From contig MCFG01000195.1 of NCBI GenBank assembly GCA_002104895.1, positions 16,001 to 80,000 of the forward strand: 64,000 nt of DNA, written 5' to 3'. Each line of letters begins with the position of its first letter. Position 1 is the first letter of the stretch. The position numbers and the translations under genes were made by a program. This document shows positions 1 through 19,733 of the stretch, piece by piece. This DNA comes from Anaeromyces robustus. Lineage: Eukaryota > Neocallimastigomycota > Neocallimastigomycetes > Neocallimastigales > Neocallimastigaceae. The notes beneath the pieces are model-generated. The model ran no database searches and was not told the origin of the DNA. It worked only from the letters and a program-made list of their open reading frames with translations.

Positions 1-1323
1 TCAGAAATTACAGAATTATTATATATTAATTTTTATAAACTTATATTAAATTATATTAAATTATAATAATAATATTTACCCATTGCATCACAAACATCAA
101 TATGGAAATGACAAACTAACCATTCACTTGATGGTGAACTTATTACAACTTGATTTGGTCTAAGTTTTCTTTCATTCTTTTTAATTCTACGAACAACCAT
201 ATTTACTACACCACCACCTCTAGAATACATATTTTGACAGTATTGATTAGCGTAAGTAATAATTTCATTTTTCATATCGTTTAACTAAAAAACATTATTA
301 ATATATTTTTTTTTAAAGTATAATTTATATTGTTTTAGTTATTTATTAATTTTTTTATAATGTGTATATAATATATAATTTTTATAGATTATTAGGAAAA
401 AAATTTTTTTTTCATCCTTTTTTTTTTTTTTTTTTGTAAAAATTTTAAATACCTTCTTTTCATTTTCATCTAAACGATCGTCTGGAACATCTAAAATAAC
501 AACTTGAGCAAAAGTAATGTTTCTTTCAGAAGTTTTAGTATAGAATGTTTTTCCTTTAGCGAATTGAGATATTGTTTTAGCAGCACCAGAAACAGCAGCT
601 ACTACTGAAGGTTCTTCAATTGCCATTGGAACAATTGTTGGTTTACCATCAATATTGAAATTTAAAGCAACACCAACTGGAAGTCCAAGTGTACTATTAA
701 TATTAAAAAAAATATATCATAAAAATAGGTTAGTTTATAATAAATTATTATTATTTTTATTATTTTTTTTTTTATACTTTTATTTTTTATTAATTAATAT
801 TTTTTTTTTATCATTTTAATTCTTTATTATTATTATCTATTTCTTTTTCTTTTTTTTTTTTTTTTCTTTTTTTTTTTTTTTTTATAATATCGGTAACATA
901 AATAATTTAAGTTAAATAAAATAAAAATAAAATAAAAAAAAAAAGAATATTAATAGCATATTATATTTTTTTAATTACTAACCCGACACAATTTTCAATC
1001 ATATTATCAGCAATATGTTCATCTAATGATGTAATTGGGAATTTTTCCTCGTGAACTGTTAAACCATTTAAGTCTGATACAGATTCATTACGGTGAATAG
1101 AAGCATCTGAAGCTGATTCTGTTAAATTTGATACTGAACCGGAAGAAGGTGAATGAAGGAATGATGCTTTAGAAATTATTGGTGAAGTTGGTGGAAAAAG
1201 ATTTGGAAATGCTAATTTTAATTGATTTTGTCTTTCCTTCAATGCTTTTTTGTAAAATCCAGACCAGATATTAACTTTTTGTTCCGGCTGGGTTTTAGCT
1301 TCAGCTGTTGCCATCATAACCAT
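1..1323 (-). CDS. Class II hydroxymethylglutaryl-CoA reductase, 5' part (runs off the left edge)
   Basis: Reduces HMG-CoA to mevalonate, the precursor of isoprenoids. Exons on the minus strand are 1323-983, 693-453 and 284-80; phase is kept and junctions are GT-AG. From position 79 to the window edge is intron, so about 262 residues of an expected ~430 are visible. Class II hallmarks are clear: MIENCVG followed by LPVGVALNFNIDG (residues ~107-130), the EEPSVVAA motif with the catalytic Glu (140/141), a GGG turn followed by a VVRRIKK-like strand, and HIDVCDAMG (~255-263) at the last exon. Class I fungal and animal enzymes read TTEGCLVAS instead and carry an N-terminal membrane domain; no membrane segment is seen here, so the protein should be soluble. 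Residues ~45-90 form a Ser-rich insertion not typical of the family. A bacterial origin is inferred from the class. Confidence 0.94.
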
Positions 1324-1862
1324 TAAAACTTATTTTATTATTATTACTTAATTTTAAATTTTTGTTATTTTAATTCACGATTAATATATCTTTTATTATT
1401 TTGTTATATATATTTTATGTCTTATAATATTTATATATTTATATATTTATATATTTACACTATATATTTTTAAAAATATTATTGATTATAATATATATAG
1501 TATTAAAGTTAGTATTTTATATTAAGACATAATATAATAAATATTTTTATTATACTTTTTTATAAAATTTTAATTAGGATTATAAATAATTATTAAATAT
1601 TGCTGTTATATAATCTACCTTATTTATTATTTATTATTAAAATATTGAAAAAAAAAGGAAAAAGAAAAAAAAAAGTAGTTATATTATTATATTATCTATA
1701 GAATATAATAAATTAATTTAAAAGTTAGTTTAAAATTTTTAAAAATGTATTTAAATTTAAATATTAATATAAATATTTATTTCAATAAATAAAAGCAAAT
1801 TCCCAATTTCGTTCTTTATAATAATTAAATATTATCGATTTGTTGAAAATTCGAAATGTACT

Positions 1863-1894
<32 letters not shown>

Positions 1895-3384
1895 AATTAT
1901 TATTTATTATTTATTTATTTATGAATATTTTTCTTTAACTAAATTAATATAATAATAAGAAACATAAAATTAAAATTATTTATTTAGATTAATAAATTTT
2001 AATTATGTTTATCAAAATTTTGAAATCTAAAAATTGTTATAATTATTCTTTTTTAATATACAAATTTTCTTATAGTATTCTTATAGTATTTTGATTTATT
2101 ATTTGAATCTTCTTTTTTTTTTCCTTCCATTTTCTCCTTTGTTTAATTATTTATGAAATGTTAACGAAATTTCTTTCTTCGTAATTCTTTTATTTATATA
2201 TAATTATTATTTTTAAATTTTGTTAACAATGAAATACTTTATATCCTTTTTATGTTTATGGAGTGAAAAAATATCTACATTTATATTACTTTTTTGTTAT
2301 ATTATTAATTTTATTAAAATTCATTAATGTCATTCCAATTCCAATTTCAATTCCAATTTCAATTCCAATTTCAATTTCTTTCTTTTTTTTTTCTTTTTCT
2401 ATTAATTTATTTATATATTAATGATATTAATTGTGTAATATATTGTTATACAGGTTTTTTTTTTCAATTTGATAATTATTAATTATGCCAAATAAAATTG
2501 AAAATTTATTTATTTATTTAGAACATTAAAGTAAATTTTTTTCTTACATTTTTTAATTGGAAATATTTTTCATTTTTTTATTTTTTTTTTCTTTCCTATT
2601 TTTATTATAAGTGTTTTTTTTCCTTCTCTAAAAGGATTTAAGCAAAGCGAAAAGAAAAAAAAATTATATTTTCATATATATAAATTTTGAAATAATTATA
2701 AAATCAAATTAAATTTTATTATTCAGTAATATATTATAATATAATGCTAATATAATGTTAATATATAGATATATATAAGATTATTGGGTATAAAACATGG
2801 TATATGTATAATAATAAAAAAATAAAAAAAAAAATATTTTAATTATTATTATTATTATTGTTACAATCCAAAAAAAAAATTTGAGATGATTTATATATTA
2901 TTATATAGAAAATCCATCTTTATTATAAAACAATTAAATATAATATATAACATGAATATATTACATTACATTATTAATATATTATTAATATATTTAGCCA
3001 TAATTAAAAAATTTTAAAAAAAAAATAATAAAAAAAAAAACAAAACTATATTTAAATAAAAGGATAAAAAAATATTATGAATCTTTTAATATAAGAAATG
3101 TTTACAATAGTTTGTTCAATATTTCAAGTTCTTTCAATTTTATAACAGATTTATTATTATTATTATTGTTTTTTTAGCTATATTTTGTTTGTTTTTTCTT
3201 TATACTTTTCATTATAAAATAATATTAAAAAGTTTTATTATTAATACTAAAATTTTCTATATATTATAATATATATAGAAATATATAGTAAATATATTAG
3301 ATGTTAATTCCATATATATTATATTATAATGAATTATATGGTAGAAAATAAAAGTATTATAATTTTAAAAAAAAGCAACAATTA

Positions 3385-3396
3385 ATAAATAAATAA

Positions 3397-3443
<47 letters not shown>

Positions 3444-3472
3444 CTCAATAAATAAATAAATAAATAACTCAA

Positions 3473-3555
<83 letters not shown>

Positions 3556-3557
3556 AT
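3385..3557. repeat. TAAA tetranucleotide microsatellite
   Basis: About 170 bp of TAAA units with two identical interruptions (TAACTCAATAAA), suggesting one internal duplication. Confidence 0.95.
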
Positions 3558-6029
3558 ATTGCTTTACAAGTATGTTTAACAGAATTAACAAAACTATTAA
3601 TTATTATACAGTTACTTTCTTTCTTGAATTTTTTTGAATAGTTACATATATATTACTATATTACTATATTATTAAATATGATTATAAGTAATATAATTCT
3701 CGTGAATATCTTTGTTTTATTTTGTTTATGTGTATATATTCATAAGATAAAGTAATATTATTATTTTTTTTTTTCGTAGACTCAAGAATGAATGTTATAT
3801 TTTCAGGAATATTATAAAATTTTAAAATAAAATATGAAATCAAATAAATTATTATATAATTACTCTATTATTTATTTTATTAAAATGTATAAAAAAATTT
3901 TTTTTCTGTTAAAATATCTATGTTAATTATATAGTAAAAATTTTTTCTTTTACTGAATGAAGAATTTCTTATTTTTTTATGTAACTAAAAATTTTTTTTT
4001 TAAGAAATAATATTTCATAGTTATTAAGCTATTATATAATAAAGTAAAAAAGGAATAGAATAAATAATAGATATACCAATTAAATAGTTAATAATGAATA
4101 ATAGTAAAGTAAAAATCTTGTAAATGTAATTGATAAAAAAGAAATCTTAAAATATACATAGTTAATTATTAATATAAAATGTTACACCTAATATTTTAAT
4201 ATTTTATCCTAAATAATTTTAATGGTTTTTTTTTATATTTATTTATTTATTTAACTATTTATTTATTTATTTATTTATTATAATGTTTTAATTCATCATA
4301 ATAGTATTATTATATTTAGTATTACCATTAATATTTTATAACAGAAAATACTAATGTTTGGTATTAATATTTCTGTTACTTGTTATAAGAAATCATAAAA
4401 TAATAATAACAAAATATAAATAAATAATAAACATTTAATAATATTATTATATATTTTATATATTATCTATTAATTATTTTATTTTATTTTATTTTATTTT
4501 ATTTTATTTTATTTATATTAATATTTATATTTATTATAATCATTAATAATATATAATTTGTATTTAAGAGTATATTCAATAATATATTTATAATTTTCCA
4601 TATTTCTATATTTCTTTATTTACAGTCAGTGAGATTGATTCTATTAAATATAAATAGTAATAATTTCCCCAATATATTACAGTATAAAGGAATATATACT
4701 TTTAAAACAAAATATATATTTTTTTGTTAATGTTAATTTCTATAATAAAATTTTAAAATCCAATCTTTTTGTATTTTTAAATTAAATTTTCAATTAATAT
4801 ATTGTAATATATTATAATATATTCATAATAATATTAATATAAGAATATTAAAATAAATAATTAAAAATAGACTATATATACAGAAAATTGATATTTTAAA
4901 TTTTTTTTATAATAGAAATAATTTATTTATTATTATTTAATATTATATTGTAATATATTAATTATAATTATAACTATCATAGAATATATTTATATATTTA
5001 CAGAAATATAATATTGACATGTCAATAGGAGCAATAATAGTAATATTATTTTTTACCATCACTCAATTCAAAGTAAAAATATATAATGTAAATAAAAAAA
5101 GGTTGCTATAACAAATACTATTTGGTAATTTCTATTATTCATATTATAATCGTTTATTATTTTAACAAAAAACAAAAAAAAAAGATAGTAATAGATTTAT
5201 ATATTATTTTTTATATATAACCAAAAATAAATATTTTAATTTAATAAATAATAGATTAAGTTTTATTAAAGTTTTTAAACTTTAATATTTTCTTTTAAAT
5301 CAATACTAATAAATATATAAATAATTAATTGATAATATATGATAAGCTAATTTAAATTTAATTGAAAAGTTTAAACCATATGATTATTAAAAAAAAAAAT
5401 AATAATAATAAAAACCTATTCAATATGACAAAAGTAATAATTAATAAATATTTAAAAAAGTATTTATTATTCATTTTAAATATCATCATTATTATAAATT
5501 TAGTAGCAACAATTAATATTTATTTTATGTTTTTAACCAGATCAATTTTTTTATAATATTGTTAATACAAACATCTTTTTTATTTCTTTCTTTTTTTTTA
5601 TATTTAATTTTTATAATTTTTTTATATGTTATGTCCAGCTCTAAATCGGTATCATCAATAGACAACTGATAAAGTACAAGCAAACACATTAATAAAAATC
5701 AAGAGTTCATTTTTTATTTTTTATATACAAAAAATGTAATTAACATGATAAATAATAATTACAATATTATATTTATAAGAAAAAAGTGTTAATATATTTT
5801 AATTATTAATATATATCATTAATGATAAAATTTGATATATTGTTAAACATTAATATTATTATTTCATTTATCAATAATTAATAAAAAAAAAAAAAAAACT
5901 AATATTAATAATTATATTAATAATAATTAATAAAATAAATAAATAAATAAAGTAAATGAATTAAAAAGTATCATATATCTAATTAATACTTTTTTATTTT
6001 TTATTTTTATTTATTATATTAATATATTG

Positions 6030-6068
<39 letters not shown>

Positions 6069-6626
6069 GTTTATTAGTAGAAAAGCATTAATGTTAATGA
6101 ATAAAAAACAATAAAAAGAAAAAAAGTAAAAATTTCATTCAATAATATAAAGTTATTTTTATGTAACAAAATTCTTTTTAAATATATATGTATCTGAAAA
6201 TGTTTTCAAATAATTATAAAGTTTTTGATCTGTAAAAAACTTTATTATTAATTTAATAAAAATGTAAAAATAAATCATAAATCATCATTATTTTTATTAT
6301 GTTTAAAAGAAAAGAGTAAAAAAAGATTAATTTCTCAATATGATTTTATATTCCTTTACTTTTATTTATTAAAAATAATATTTTATTATATTAAAATCGT
6401 TTTTTCTATTATTTATTATTGTTTTTTTAAACGTTTTAATTAACATAATAAAAATAATAAAATATATTTTTATTTAAAAATTTTTTTTTTTTTAATTATA
6501 TGTATAAATTTTTTATTATTTCATTTTCATTTATTTATTAATAAATATATAATAACTAACTAAAGGAAAAATATAATTAAAACATTATTTATTAATAGAT
6601 AAATAAATAAACAATACATAAGTGGA

Positions 6627-6659
<33 letters not shown>

Positions 6660-6740
6660 GTAGCGAAGTAATAATAAATTTAATAAATAATTAATGTTAT
6701 TGAAAATCTAACATGTTAACAAATGTAATAATTATGAAAT

Positions 6741-6930
<190 letters not shown>

Positions 6931-6931
6931 G

Positions 6932-6967
<36 letters not shown>

Positions 6968-8793
6968 TAATTAAAATAATAATATAAAGAGTTAGGACTT
7001 GTAATAATTATTAAAATAGTACTAAAAATGTATATGGAAAATATAATTGAAAATTGTTTAAAAAAAATAAAAATAAAAAATATATATATTATAGATATAA
7101 TTCTTTATTTTAATTTTTTTTAAGGTATACTATATATTAAAAAGAAATAAACCAAATATTTAAACTGTAATTATTACATTTTAAGTATATTAATAACATT
7201 ATAGTTAAAAAGTATTTCAGATTCGCCTTTTAGTCAACATCATTGTTACGTTTTCCTATACTGATAAAAAATAAAGAAAAGAAAAGAGTTAAATTTTAAA
7301 ATTAAAACTTTTAATAATTAGTACTAAATCTTTTTGATTTAGCTAAAAAAGAGAAATAAATATTTAACATTTATTTAAACATTTATCTCAATCTTCCTTA
7401 TTTTAACTAATTAGTTTTAAAAATAAAATTTCTCATTTTCAATTCAATTTATTTTTTATTTTAGGAAAAACCTGTTTACCAAAGATTTCATCATGTAAAT
7501 TATACTTTATTTTTTTTTTTTTATGCTATTAATGTACTAAAATTTTAAATAAAATTATACTATTATTTGGCATAATTTTCATTTTTTTTATTTTATATTA
7601 AATTTAAATTATGTCAAATATATTTTTCAAAATTATTATTAATATTGGTAGTAGAAATATATATTTTTCTTTTATTATTATTTTTTTTTTCAACATTAAT
7701 CTTTTATTATATTTCTTAATGGTTTTTTATTATATTTTTTTTTGTTTTTTTTTTTTACTAGTTATATAGTTAAAAAAGAATAATTAATTAATTAAAAAAT
7801 TATATATCCAACTGTGTTTTAATCCCATTTTTTAATTATTATTCATTGATTATGATTGGCTTACTTATTAAAGATATTTTTAAATATTAAAAAATTGAAA
7901 AGTGTATTATAGTAGATTTTTTATATTTTTTTAATAATTTTTTTAAACTTTTAAATATTATTTTATTGGAAACATTAAAAAATATTTTTTTATTTTATTT
8001 TATTTATTTTATTTTTTATTTAATGATATATAATTAATTAAAAATAATAAAAAATAAATATTTTATTGCATTTCATTATTTTTTATATTTACTTGTAACA
8101 TTGATTCTTTTCTTTTCTTTTTTCTTTATTTCTTCATTTTTATTTGATAAGTTTAATTTATTTTATTCTTCTCTATATCTAATAATTAAAATAATCTTTT
8201 ATATAATTTTCGTTGTTTGAAATATTATATACACAATTTATTTATATACAGAGTAAAATTGAATAATTAAAATATATTATTATTTAAACTTGTAAGAATA
8301 AAGTTGTATCACTAAAATTTTTATATGTAGGTTTTCTTTTTTTCAAAATATAAATATTTTTTTTTCTCTTTCTATAATGTTTATTTCTTTTATATTAATG
8401 TAAAAGTATTACTGTTATCATAAAAGTGTGATATTTTTAAAACATATTTAATATTAATCTTATAAAAAACAAAAAAAAGTTGAAAAAAAAAAAAAAGGAA
8501 AAAATATAAAATAATAATTTTATAATTAATAATTCTTCATCTGTAGAATTATAATTTATATTAAAATTATTATTTTTAACAAGTTAAACAAAATAATTTT
8601 ATAATTATACTTCAGTTTATTAATAATAATTGTTTAACAATATTTTAATATAAAAAATATTTAATTTATATTTATATATAAAAATATTAAATATAATTAA
8701 ATATTTTTTTTATATTATATATTATATTAGTAAATATAAATAATTTATAATATTATATGTAATATCCACATGAAAATATTAAATATGAACATG

Positions 8794-8824
<31 letters not shown>

Positions 8825-8908
8825 TATTTATTTTTTTTTTTAGTAATAATAATTAAAATATTATTTTAAAAAAAGCTAAGCATAATAAAAGAATATTTTT
8901 TTTTGTAG

Positions 8909-8936
8909 TATATTAAACATTTAAATGTTTAATATA
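8909..8936. repeat. 28-bp perfect palindrome
   Basis: The sequence reads the same on both strands, centred on ATTTAAAT with AAAC/GTTT shoulders. Function unknown. Confidence 0.9.
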
Positions 8937-9552
8937 AATAGAATTATATTCTTTTCAATAAAAATAAAAAATAATTAAAGAAAGGAATTATATTTTATAT
9001 AATATATTTATACCTAAAAATTTTGTTTCATTTATTCTTTTTTTTTTTTTGTTCTTATTATTATTTTATTTTAATCATATACATAATATAGAATTTAGAA
9101 AATAATTATTTAAATTTTTGTATATAATTTCAATTTTAAATGATACCAATATAATTTATAATTTCATTTTGAAATATTAAACATACTATTTAAACTTTTA
9201 AAATATATAAAATAAATATACCAAATATAAATCAGTTTCATTACTTTTTGTTATACACTGTAAATTATATATTTATAATTAAATGAATAAAATTTTGTAT
9301 TATATATATTATTAATTATATTTTACTGAATTATATAATTTGTATTTATATATATATTTTAATAAAAACAAAAAATAAAAATAATTAAAACTTTTTTCTC
9401 ATTATTTTATATATTTATATTATTAGAATATATATTATATATATGTTTTCAATTAAATTCTACAATAAGAATTTATATAATCATTATTATTTATATCAAC
9501 ATTAATTTCTTGGAACTTATTAATATTAAAATTCACGCTAAAAATTAAAAGA

Positions 9553-15394
<5,842 letters not shown>

Positions 15395-17775
15395 CATATT
15401 CAATAAATTAATATGACTTAGAATTTTATAATAATGTAATTTATTGAATAAGTAATAAAAAGACATAAGAATTAATTTAATAAATAAAAGATTAATAATT
15501 ATTATTTTTTTCATATTATTAATAAATAAAAAGATATATATATATATATATATATACTTGAATAATAATATACTTGAATTTTTCATATTTACTTTTAGTT
15601 TTTTATTTAAAAATTTATTTTTGTTTAATATAGAATCATAATACCTTATTTTAATTAATGGTTATTATATATATTTGTCTCTACTTAAAAAAATTTATAA
15701 TAATAATAATAATTTCAAATAAATAATAATAATAAAATCATAATAATGACATATAATTATAAAAATTAATAAATATAAAAGATAATGAAAACTTTATTAA
15801 TTTTTTTTAACATATAATACTTGTACTAAATAAAATTAGATATAATCCTTATAATATAAAAATATAAACAAAAAAAGACACTTTTTTTTTACAAATTTAA
15901 ATAAATAATTTAAAATCTAATTTAAATATTAATTAATCGTGTTTAATCCTTAAAAAAGTATAAAGTAAAATTAAAATAAATAAAAAAAAAAAAAAAAAAA
16001 GGAATCATTCCAGAAATAATATTAATATTAATATTAATATTAATATAATATAGTTTAATAATATTAAAATTTAATAATATTACAATATAAAAAGAAAAAA
16101 AATTAAATATCATGTTATATTATAATAATAAATTATAAGAAAAAAAATTTTTTTTTACTTTATATTTTTTTATGTTCAAATTCAAAATAACTTTAATGTT
16201 GGTTAAAATAAAAATATTAAATTTTATATTAAAATAAATTTAATAATAAATTTTTTTATTAAATATTTTTTTTTTTTTATTTTTTAATTTTTTTTTCTTT
16301 TTATTTTTTTATTTATTTAAACAACTTATTTTTATTTTTTATTATTTATTTTTTATTTTTTATTATTTATTTCTTTTTTCTTTACTTTTTTAGCTTTATA
16401 TTTATATATTTAATAGGATTTTTTTATCTATTCAATAACATTTTTTTCTTTTTTCTATGATTTTGATTTTACTTTACTTTTTTAATAAAAAAATTAAATG
16501 TTTTTATTTTACTTTTAATATTTTAATATATTTAATAATAATTTATATTATTAATTTATTATTATTTATATATAAATATATTATCAAATATAAACAATTT
16601 AAATATAAAAATATGTAAAACGGCCTATTTAATATAAATATAATTTTATTGATTAATATAATATATATTATATAATATATTATAAATTTATATATAATTA
16701 AACTTTTTAATATTAAAATAAATAAATAAATAAATAATAAATAAATAAATAAATAATATATAAATAAATAAATAAATAAATAAAAAATAAATTATATATT
16801 ATTTAATTGATTATAAATATAATAATATAATATAATATATAATTTATAATTTATAATTATTTAAATTATATATATTATATAATATATATAAAAAAGAAAA
16901 AAAAATTTATATATATATGGATAATAATTAAATTAAATTTTAAAAAATTGCCGTCGTTTTTTTTTTTTTTTTTTTTTTTTTGAATTTAAATTTTATTTAT
17001 TATTATTTAAAATTCTTAACTTTTTAATCCATATAATTAAAAATAGATTAAAAATTAATTATTACACTAATGATTTTATATATAATAATTATAATAAGAG
17101 TATAATGGAATAATATAATATTACATATTTAATTTAAAATCAATAATTAAAATGATTAAATAATAATTATAAAATAACAAAAAAAAAATTAAGAAAGTAA
17201 AAAGATAAAAAGGAAAAAGGAAAAAGCAATTATTGCATATACAGAAAATCATATAAATATAAAAAGAATCCTCTTTTTTTTAAGGTGTTACAAATTTATT
17301 TTATTTCTTTTTAATACTTTTTCTGAAGTTTTTTTTTTTTCATTATATATATATATAAATATAAAAAAATTTATTTTATATATTTTTGCTTTTCAGTAGC
17401 AAAGTCATAATAATAATTTTTTAAGAAAGTCAAGATAATATTTTCTATTGTAAAAAGCTTTCACTATATATAAATATTTGATATATTTATATGCTTACAC
17501 AATAAAAAATATTAAATTTCAAAAAATAAAGAAATCATCATATTTATAAATCAAAAAAAAAATTTTTTTACAATTTCTAAATGTAAGAAGTATTTTTATT
17601 ACATACATACATACATACATAAATAATAAATAAATTTCAAGAAACTAAACAAAAAAACAAAAAACAAAAAACAATAAAACTAATTTTATATCAATATTAT
17701 TATTATTATTATATTATAATTATATATATAAATAAATAAAAGTTTTTTTTTTTAATTATTTTTAAATAGTTCAAC
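15395..17775. other. Intergenic, no gene seen
   Basis: AT-rich spacer between the MYST gene and the expansin gene. It has TAAA runs near 16730-16790, a poly-T tract at 16959-16981 and an A-rich leader just before the expansin start. The open frame on the minus strand at 15347-15586 overlaps the MYST 3' end and is Ile/Tyr/Leu noise. Confidence 0.7.
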
Positions 17776-19733
17776 ATGAAATTATTAAATTCTTTGTATA
17801 TAAATTCTTTATTATTAACTATTGTTAATTGTGGTGTAATAAAAAGAGGTACTGGTAGTATCAGTGATTTTTCAAGTTATCAAGGAATTTCAGAACTTAT
17901 TCCAAAAACACCTTTATCTTTAACTTTTAAAGATGGTCCAATTTATTCTGGTGAAGGTACTGCTTATGGTGCTTCAACCAATGGTGGTAACTGTTTATTC
18001 CCAAAAGACGAATATTATAAGGATATGATGTACGCTGCTTTAAATAGAGATCAATATTTTAACGATCTTGGTATGTATTTTAAAATTATTTATATATTTA
18101 TAATTATTTTTTTATATATTTATATATTTTTTCTTTTATGGTTATATTATTATTCTTTATTTTTTTTTTTTTTTTTTTTGTATTGTTTGTTTTATGTTTT
18201 TAATAATATTAATAAAGAATTAAATATAAATATAATATTATAACTTTGGAGTTTTTGTTTTTTTTTATTTTATTTTTGTATTAATATGAGAACTTTCAAA
18301 GTTGAATAAATAGTGTATTTATTTTTATATTATTTATATATTATGTATTATATATACTAATAAAAAATATTTTTATATGGATTATATATATTAATAATAT
18401 AATAATAAAATATAATATAAAATATATATTAATAATATAATAATAAAATATAATATAAAATATATATTTTATATTATTTTTATTTTTATTTTTATTTTAT
18501 TTTATTTCATTTTTTTTTACTTTTTACTCTTTTATGTATTACATATTTATATTTATAAAAAAAAAAAATAAATAAAATAAAGGTTGTGGTGCTTGTGCTT
18601 TAGTTGTATCAACTAGTAATCCATACAAACCAATTCGTATTCGTGTTATTGATCAATGTCCAGAATGTAAACATGGTGATCTTGATTTTAGTGATAAAGC
18701 TTATAAAGCTTTAACTAATCAATCTCCAGGTAGAATTAAGATTACTTGGGCTCTTATTCCATGTGATATTGCTGTTAATGAATATCCAGCTTTAGTTCAA
18801 CCAGGATCTCCAATTAAATTCCAATTTAAAACTGGTAGTTCTGCTACTTGGACTGAAGTTGAAGTTTTTAATACTAGATATCCAGTAGCTAAAGTTGAAG
18901 TTAAAGTTGATGGTAATTTTGTTGCCTTAAAACGTCGTGATTATAATTATTGGTATAGAGAAGGTAATGCTGGTCTTGGTGCAGGTCCATTTGATTTCCG
19001 TGTTTCTTTAGCTGATGGTTCTGTTATTAATGCTTCTGGTGTTGAATTAGCTATTCAAGGTAATGATGAAGATGCTACTTTCTCATCAGGTACTCAATCT
19101 GGTGGTTCAAGTAGTGGTGCTGGTGCTGGTGCTGGTGCTGGTGTTGCTACTCCACCAACTACTAATAATACACCACCAACTACTAATAACACTCCACCAA
19201 CTACTAATAATACACCAACTACTAAAAGTCCACCAACTATTAATGATACTCCAACTACTAAAAGCCCACCAACTATTAACGATACTCCAACTACTAAAAG
19301 CCCACCAACTACTAATGACACACCAATTACTAATAATACTCCTCCAACTACTAACAACACTCCTCCAACTACTAATAATACTCCTCCAACTACTAATACT
19401 CCACCAACTACTAACATTCCACCAACTACTAATGATTCACCAGCTTCAAATAACAATAGTCCATGGGGTAATATGTGGGGTAATAATGATTGGTTTAAAG
19501 GTTGGGGTGGTAACTCAGGAGGTAATGACAACAAAAATAATGCCGGTGGTTTTTCTAATCCATGGGGAGGATTTGGTGGTAACACTAATGGTAATAATAA
19601 TGGTGGTGGTTTCTTTGGAGGATTTGGTGGTAACGGTGGTGGTTTCTGGGGTGGTAATAAAAACCCAGCTCCAGGTGGTGCCCCAACTAATAATGCTGCA
19701 CCAAATTGGGGATGGATGAAGAATATGTGGTAA
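17776..19733 (+). CDS. Secreted expansin-like protein with Thr/Pro linker and Gly/Asn/Trp-rich tail
   Basis: Expansins loosen cellulose networks without hydrolysis. Exons 17776-18070 and 18583-19733 (GT-AG, phase 1) give 481 residues. Residues 1-19 form a signal peptide. The expansin double-psi beta-barrel domain shows GEGTAYGASTNGGNC (~58-73), GCGACALV at the exon junction, and VIDQCPECKHGDLDFS (~120-134) with the conserved Asp. The second, CBM63-like domain has the aromatic stretch NYWYREGNAG and GPFDFRVSLADG. A Ser/Gly/Ala hinge is followed by ~100 residues of TPPTTNN-type repeats and then ~90 residues (390-481) rich in Gly and Asn with nine Trp, ending NWGWMKNMW. There is no dockerin, so it is probably not cellulosomal. 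Long open frames on the other strand and frame over the linker are shadows of this repeat. Confidence 0.93.

Noticed and set aside
5362-5556. 64-codon open frame, Asn/Lys/Ile/Leu-rich with a hydrophobic stretch
   Set aside because: Starts on a non-ATG codon, lies in a gene desert and has the composition expected of random AT-rich DNA.
19063-19719. 218-codon plus frame and 163-codon minus frame over the expansin linker
   Set aside because: Repeat of ACT/CCA/AAT codons leaves other frames open; the frame of exon 2 carries the expansin domain.
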